A stretch of 64,000 nt of DNA from NCBI RefSeq assembly GCF_002214385.1, contig NZ_CP014855.1, forward strand, positions 1 to 64,000, read 5' to 3'. Every line of letters starts with the position of its first letter. The first letter of the stretch is position 1. This DNA is from Thermococcus gorgonarius (GTDB taxonomy: Archaea > Methanobacteriota_B > Thermococci > Thermococcales > Thermococcaceae). Shown in pieces: positions 61,170 to 64,000 of the stretch. Under the pieces are notes generated by a model. It saw only the letters and a program-made list of their open reading frames with translations. It was not told the origin of the DNA and searched no databases. A program made the translations under genes and the position numbers.

Positions 61170-62150
61170 TCACTTGCCCATTATGGTGAACTGAGCGAGC
61201 AGGGCCTCAAGCTGTATCATCTCGTTGGCCCCTTCAACGAGGCGGAAGTTGTACTCGCCTATCTTGTCGGCCAAAGCGACCTTTTTATCCTCCGGAATCG
61301 GCAGGTTGAAGACCTCCCTGTGCATCTGGATGAGAACATCCTCCCCGCTGAGGCCCTGTTTGAGGAGTATTTCCCTCAGCTTGTCCCTCGCCTTGAGGAA
61401 GTTGCCTTCCAGGGCCAGCTCCATCATCTCACGGACATCTTCGGGCCTGGCCCTGCTGGCGACGAGGAAGACGTTCTCGTCCGTTATCTTTTTGTCGAGG
61501 GCGGCAGCGGCTTGAAGGACGTTTATGGCCCTTCTCAGGTCTCCCTCAGCGACGTAGAGTATGGCCTGAAGCCCTTCCTCCGTCAGCTCAAGGCCTTCGT
61601 TCTCGGCGATGTACTTTATACGCTCCGCTATGGCCTCGTCGCTGAGCGGTCTGAAGCGGAAGATGGCACACCTTGACTGAATTGGCTCGATGATCTTTGA
61701 GGAGTAGTTGCAGCTGAGGATGAAGCGCACGTTGTTCGAGAACATCTCCATGGTTCTCCTGAGGGCCTGCTGGGCGTCTTGCGTTAGGGCGTCCGCTTCA
61801 TCAAGGAAGATTATCTTGAAGCTCGCCCCGCCTATCGGTTTCGTCCTTGCAAATTCTTTCACCTTCTCGCGGATGACGTTTATGCCGCGCTCATCGCTCG
61901 CGTTAAGTTCCAGGAAGTTGTGACGCCAGTTTTCGCCAAATAACTCCCTCGCGAGGGCCAGAGCGGCAGTTGTTTTCCCCACGCCAGGCGGCCCGGCAAA
62001 GAGCAGATGCGGCATCGAACCGGTTTTAGCGTAGTGCTTGAGCCTCTTGACGATGTGATCCTGACCCACTATGTCATCAAGTCTTTGGGGTCTGTACTTC
62101 TCGACCCACGGCTTCTCAAGTACCTTAACCTCCCTTGGTTCCTCGGGCAT
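61170..62150 (-). CDS. rfcS: Replication factor C small subunit
   Basis: The 326-residue protein has [20 protein letters not shown], Walker [10 protein letters not shown], Walker [11 protein letters not shown], the SRC motif (QSRCAIFRF) with the arginine finger, and [11 protein letters not shown]. Four copies join one large subunit in the archaeal clamp loader. ATG 62150 is taken with GGTGAAAGCC ahead. Several Thermococcales carry an intein in this gene at the Walker A loop; here the reading frame is uninterrupted. It is divergent from the small membrane protein gene, with a 48-base shared promoter. Confidence 0.97.
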   Translation of the reverse strand: MPEEPREVKVLEKPWVEKYRPQRLDDIVGQDHIVKRLKHYAKTGSMPHLLFAGPPGVGKTTAALALARELFGENWRHNFLELNASDERGINVIREKVKEFARTKPIGGASFKIIFLDEADALTQDAQQALRRTMEMFSNNVRFILSCNYSSKIIEPIQSRCAIFRFRPLSDEAIAERIKYIAENEGLELTEEGLQAILYVAEGDLRRAINVLQAAAALDKKITDENVFLVASRARPEDVREMMELALEGNFLKARDKLREILLKQGLSGEDVLIQMHREVFNLPIPEDKKVALADKIGEYNFRLVEGANEMIQLEALLAQFTIMGK

Positions 62151-62198
62151 GGCTTTCACCTAAAGGCTTATTTTCTCGAAATGTTTAAGGCTTTTGCC

Positions 62199-62657
62199 AT
62201 GGACCCGCTTGAACATGCCTCAATTCCAAGTCTGGTTTATCTTGCCCTCTCACCCGAACAATCCTTAGGCTTTATGATGGCCCTAGTCGTTGGAGCGGTC
62301 TTTCCGGACCTCGACGTTCTAACTAAAGAGCACCGCTCATACCTTCACTCACTCCTCCCGTTCCTCCCTGCTTTTGTTGTGGCAGTTCTACTTGGGGGTT
62401 GTCCCCTGGCCTTCACCCTCGGTTGGCTCAGCCACCTCTTTCTCGACTTCTTCACTGGAGTGATTCCCCCGGCTTATCCCCTTTCGAGGAGGGGCTGGGG
62501 GTTGTCAATTACAATCACCGGGCCGAGGAATTTTGGGATTGAGGTGAAGCTAATCGAAAGATACCCCGAGAAGAGGCACGATTACAGGCTGGAAATCGGT
62601 GGAAGTTTCGCGCTCGCCCTTTTAACGCTCCTGACGGCGATAATTAGACTGCACTAA
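62199..62657 (+). CDS. YdjM/DUF457-like membrane protein, predicted metal-dependent hydrolase
   Basis: The 152-residue protein has about four hydrophobic helices and motifs of the membrane-bound metal-dependent hydrolase family: [23 protein letters not shown] and [17 protein letters not shown], whose His and Asp residues would bind metal. The family includes E. coli YdjM; its biochemical role is unproven. ATG 62199 is chosen over a much longer frame that overlaps rfcS on the other strand; a TATA-like AGGCTTATTTTC (62164-62175) 25-35 bases upstream and no ribosome binding site suggest a leaderless mRNA. The next gene has its own promoter. Confidence 0.8.
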   Translation: MDPLEHASIPSLVYLALSPEQSLGFMMALVVGAVFPDLDVLTKEHRSYLHSLLPFLPAFVVAVLLGGCPLAFTLGWLSHLFLDFFTGVIPPAYPLSRRGWGLSITITGPRNFGIEVKLIERYPEKRHDYRLEIGGSFALALLTLLTAIIRLH

Positions 62658-62712
62658 CATGCCCACTGCAAAACTTTTATACCTCGATGTCCAACTACAA
62701 CCGGTGGTTCTC

Positions 62713-63900
62713 ATGGGGAAGCTCGACTGGATTAGGGAAGAGCTCCAGGAGCTTAAGGAGAAGGGGCTCTACGTGACCATAAGAAAGCTTGAAAGCGCCC
62801 AGGGCCCGTGGGTCGTGGTTGATGGCAAGAAGGTTCTCAACATGTGCTCCAACAACTACCTAGGTTTGGCAGCTCATCCAGAAATCAGGTACGCGGCCAT
62901 AAGGGCAATTCTCGACTACGGTGTCGGTGCAGGAGCTGTTAGGACCATAGCCGGAACGATGGACCTCCACGTTGAGCTCGAGGAGAAGCTCGCCAAGTTC
63001 AAGAAGAGGGAAGCGGCTATACTCTTCCAGAGCGGCTACAACGCCAACCTCGGAGCGATAAGCGCCCTCCTCAAAAAGGGCGAAGACGGTGTCTTCATAA
63101 GCGAAGAGCTGAACCACGCGAGCATAATAGACGGAATGCGCCTCAGCGGCGCGCCGAAGGTTATCTACAAGCACATAGACGTGGAAGACCTTGAGAGGAA
63201 GCTGAAGGAAAACAAGGACAAGAAAAAGAAAATCATCGTAAGCGACGGTGTCTTCTCGATGGATGGTGACCTCGCTCCTCTCCCAGAGATGGCGGAGCTG
63301 GCCGAGCAGTACGATGCCATACTCTACATAGACGATGCACACGGGGAGGGCGTCCTCGGTGACAGCGGAAGAGGTATAGTTGACCACTTCAAGCTCCACG
63401 ACAAGGTTGACTTCGAGATGGGAACTCTGAGCAAGGCCTTCGGTGTCATAGGTGGCTACGTAGCTGGTCCTGAGGAGGCAATCGAGTACCTCCGCCAGAG
63501 GGCGAGGCCGTTCCTCTTCTCAAGCGCTCCGAACCCGCCTGACGTCGCCGCGGCCATAGCGGCAGTTGAGATACTCCAGAGGAGCGACGAGCTTGTTAGA
63601 AAGCTCTGGGACAACACCCACTTCCTTCAGAACGGATTACGCGAGTTAGGCTACGACCTCGGCAACACCAAGCACCCGATTACCCCCGTTATGCTCTACG
63701 ACGAGAAGCTTGCCCAGGAGTTCTCAAGGAGATTATACGACGAGTACAACATCTTCGCCCAGGCGATAGTCTATCCGACCGTCCCGCTCGGAACGGCTAG
63801 AATAAGGCTCGAGCCTTCGGCGGCCCACAGCAAGGAGGACCTCCAGTACGTGATAGATGCCTTCGAAGACCTCGGAAAGAAGACCGGGTTCCTGAAGTGA
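62713..63900 (+). CDS. kbl: 2-amino-3-ketobutyrate CoA ligase / AONS-type PLP enzyme
   Basis: The 395-residue alpha-oxoamine synthase has the PLP-binding lysine in [14 protein letters not shown], the aspartate in [12 protein letters not shown] and [19 protein letters not shown] and [12 protein letters not shown]. Length and motifs match glycine C-acetyltransferase (Kbl), which splits 2-amino-3-ketobutyrate into glycine and acetyl-CoA after threonine dehydrogenase. The biotin enzyme BioF is closely related, and no biotin genes are nearby. ATG 62713 follows GGTGGTTCTC by a few bases; ACTTTTATACC at about 62684-62694 is the TATA box. Confidence 0.88.
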   Translation: MGKLDWIREELQELKEKGLYVTIRKLESAQGPWVVVDGKKVLNMCSNNYLGLAAHPEIRYAAIRAILDYGVGAGAVRTIAGTMDLHVELEEKLAKFKKREAAILFQSGYNANLGAISALLKKGEDGVFISEELNHASIIDGMRLSGAPKVIYKHIDVEDLERKLKENKDKKKKIIVSDGVFSMDGDLAPLPEMAELAEQYDAILYIDDAHGEGVLGDSGRGIVDHFKLHDKVDFEMGTLSKAFGVIGGYVAGPEEAIEYLRQRARPFLFSSAPNPPDVAAAIAAVEILQRSDELVRKLWDNTHFLQNGLRELGYDLGNTKHPITPVMLYDEKLAQEFSRRLYDEYNIFAQAIVYPTVPLGTARIRLEPSAAHSKEDLQYVIDAFEDLGKKTGFLK

Positions 63901-64000
63901 CTTTATTCTTCTTTTCTTCTCATAAATCCCAAAATTCTAATCCTCTTGGGAGAGATAAATCCTAAAGGTTAGGTCTAATAGCTCTTTGTGTCTTTTTTGA
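63901..64000 (+). terminator. T-rich 3' flank after kbl
   Basis: The stop codon is followed by CTTTATTCTTCTTTTCTTCTC, a pyrimidine/T-rich run of the kind at which archaeal RNA polymerase terminates. The rest of this 100-base edge is AT-rich without a gene I can support. Confidence 0.45.

Overview
The window is a stretch of a hyperthermophilic euryarchaeal chromosome, almost certainly Thermococcus (Thermococcaceae). Genus-level markers are two DUF257 proteins, two exported proteins ending in a CGP-CTERM tail, GH57 and GH13 maltodextrin enzymes each carrying a Thermococcales Glycolytic Motif (TATCAC-N5-GTGATA), archaeosine synthase ArcS, the two-subunit archaeal clamp loader RFC, RadB, CDP-archaeol synthase and tandem C/D box guide RNAs. 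Genes are dense, with GGTG-type ribosome binding sites, TTTWWA-type TATA boxes, and several apparently leaderless genes.

Layout. 1-4.3 kb: AT-rich surface polysaccharide genes (two GT2, one GT4, one flippase) and a degenerate fragment. 4.3-10 kb: a TasA/camelysin-like exported protein, two C/D box sRNAs, a CDF metal transporter, an operon of DUF131, CPA2 antiporter and aspartate/tyrosine decarboxylase, then HAD phosphatase and dolichol-kinase-like genes. 10-23.4 kb: GH57 4-alpha-glucanotransferase and a secreted CGTase-type GH13 enzyme, both TGM-linked and each next to a DUF257 gene, with tRNA modification genes between them (TtuA-type thiolase, MiaB-like methylthiotransferase, ArcS) plus CarS and a SPOUT methylase. 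23.4-31 kb: TldD/TldE, an UspA-transporter-UspA operon and a secreted Lon-type (S16) protease.

31-42.4 kb: BtpA-family protein, phosphosugar mutase, an AT-rich islet with a broken gene, a TudS-like cysteine protein, the pyrB-pyrI operon with two extra genes, a ThiR-YjbQ thiamine pair, an EamA transporter and a GC-rich structured RNA candidate. 42.4-49.4 kb: a cyclic-2,3-diphosphoglycerate-synthase homologue, back-to-back Pro/Ala tRNA editing genes, a LigB-like protein, threonine synthase, a membrane zincin, a metallo-beta-lactamase-fold hydrolase and RadB. 49.4-54.5 kb: an accessory defence-like islet (DUF234 ATPase, single-chain restriction-modification enzyme, VapBC). 54.5-64 kb: FAU-1 RNase E/G-like protein, MoaA, DUF835, a divergent Trm5/Tyw2-family methyltransferase, RFC large and small subunits, a membrane protein and a 2-amino-3-ketobutyrate CoA ligase/AONS-type enzyme.

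The clearest items not visible as protein genes are the two C/D box RNAs. Their guides pair, by my recollection of archaeal rRNA, with the 16S decoding region, 16S helix 27 and the 23S A-loop. The two TGM operators, a 17-bp operator-like palindrome on the DUF234 promoter and a pseudoknot-capable RNA at 42.0 kb follow. No tRNA, rRNA, CRISPR array or insertion sequence was seen.
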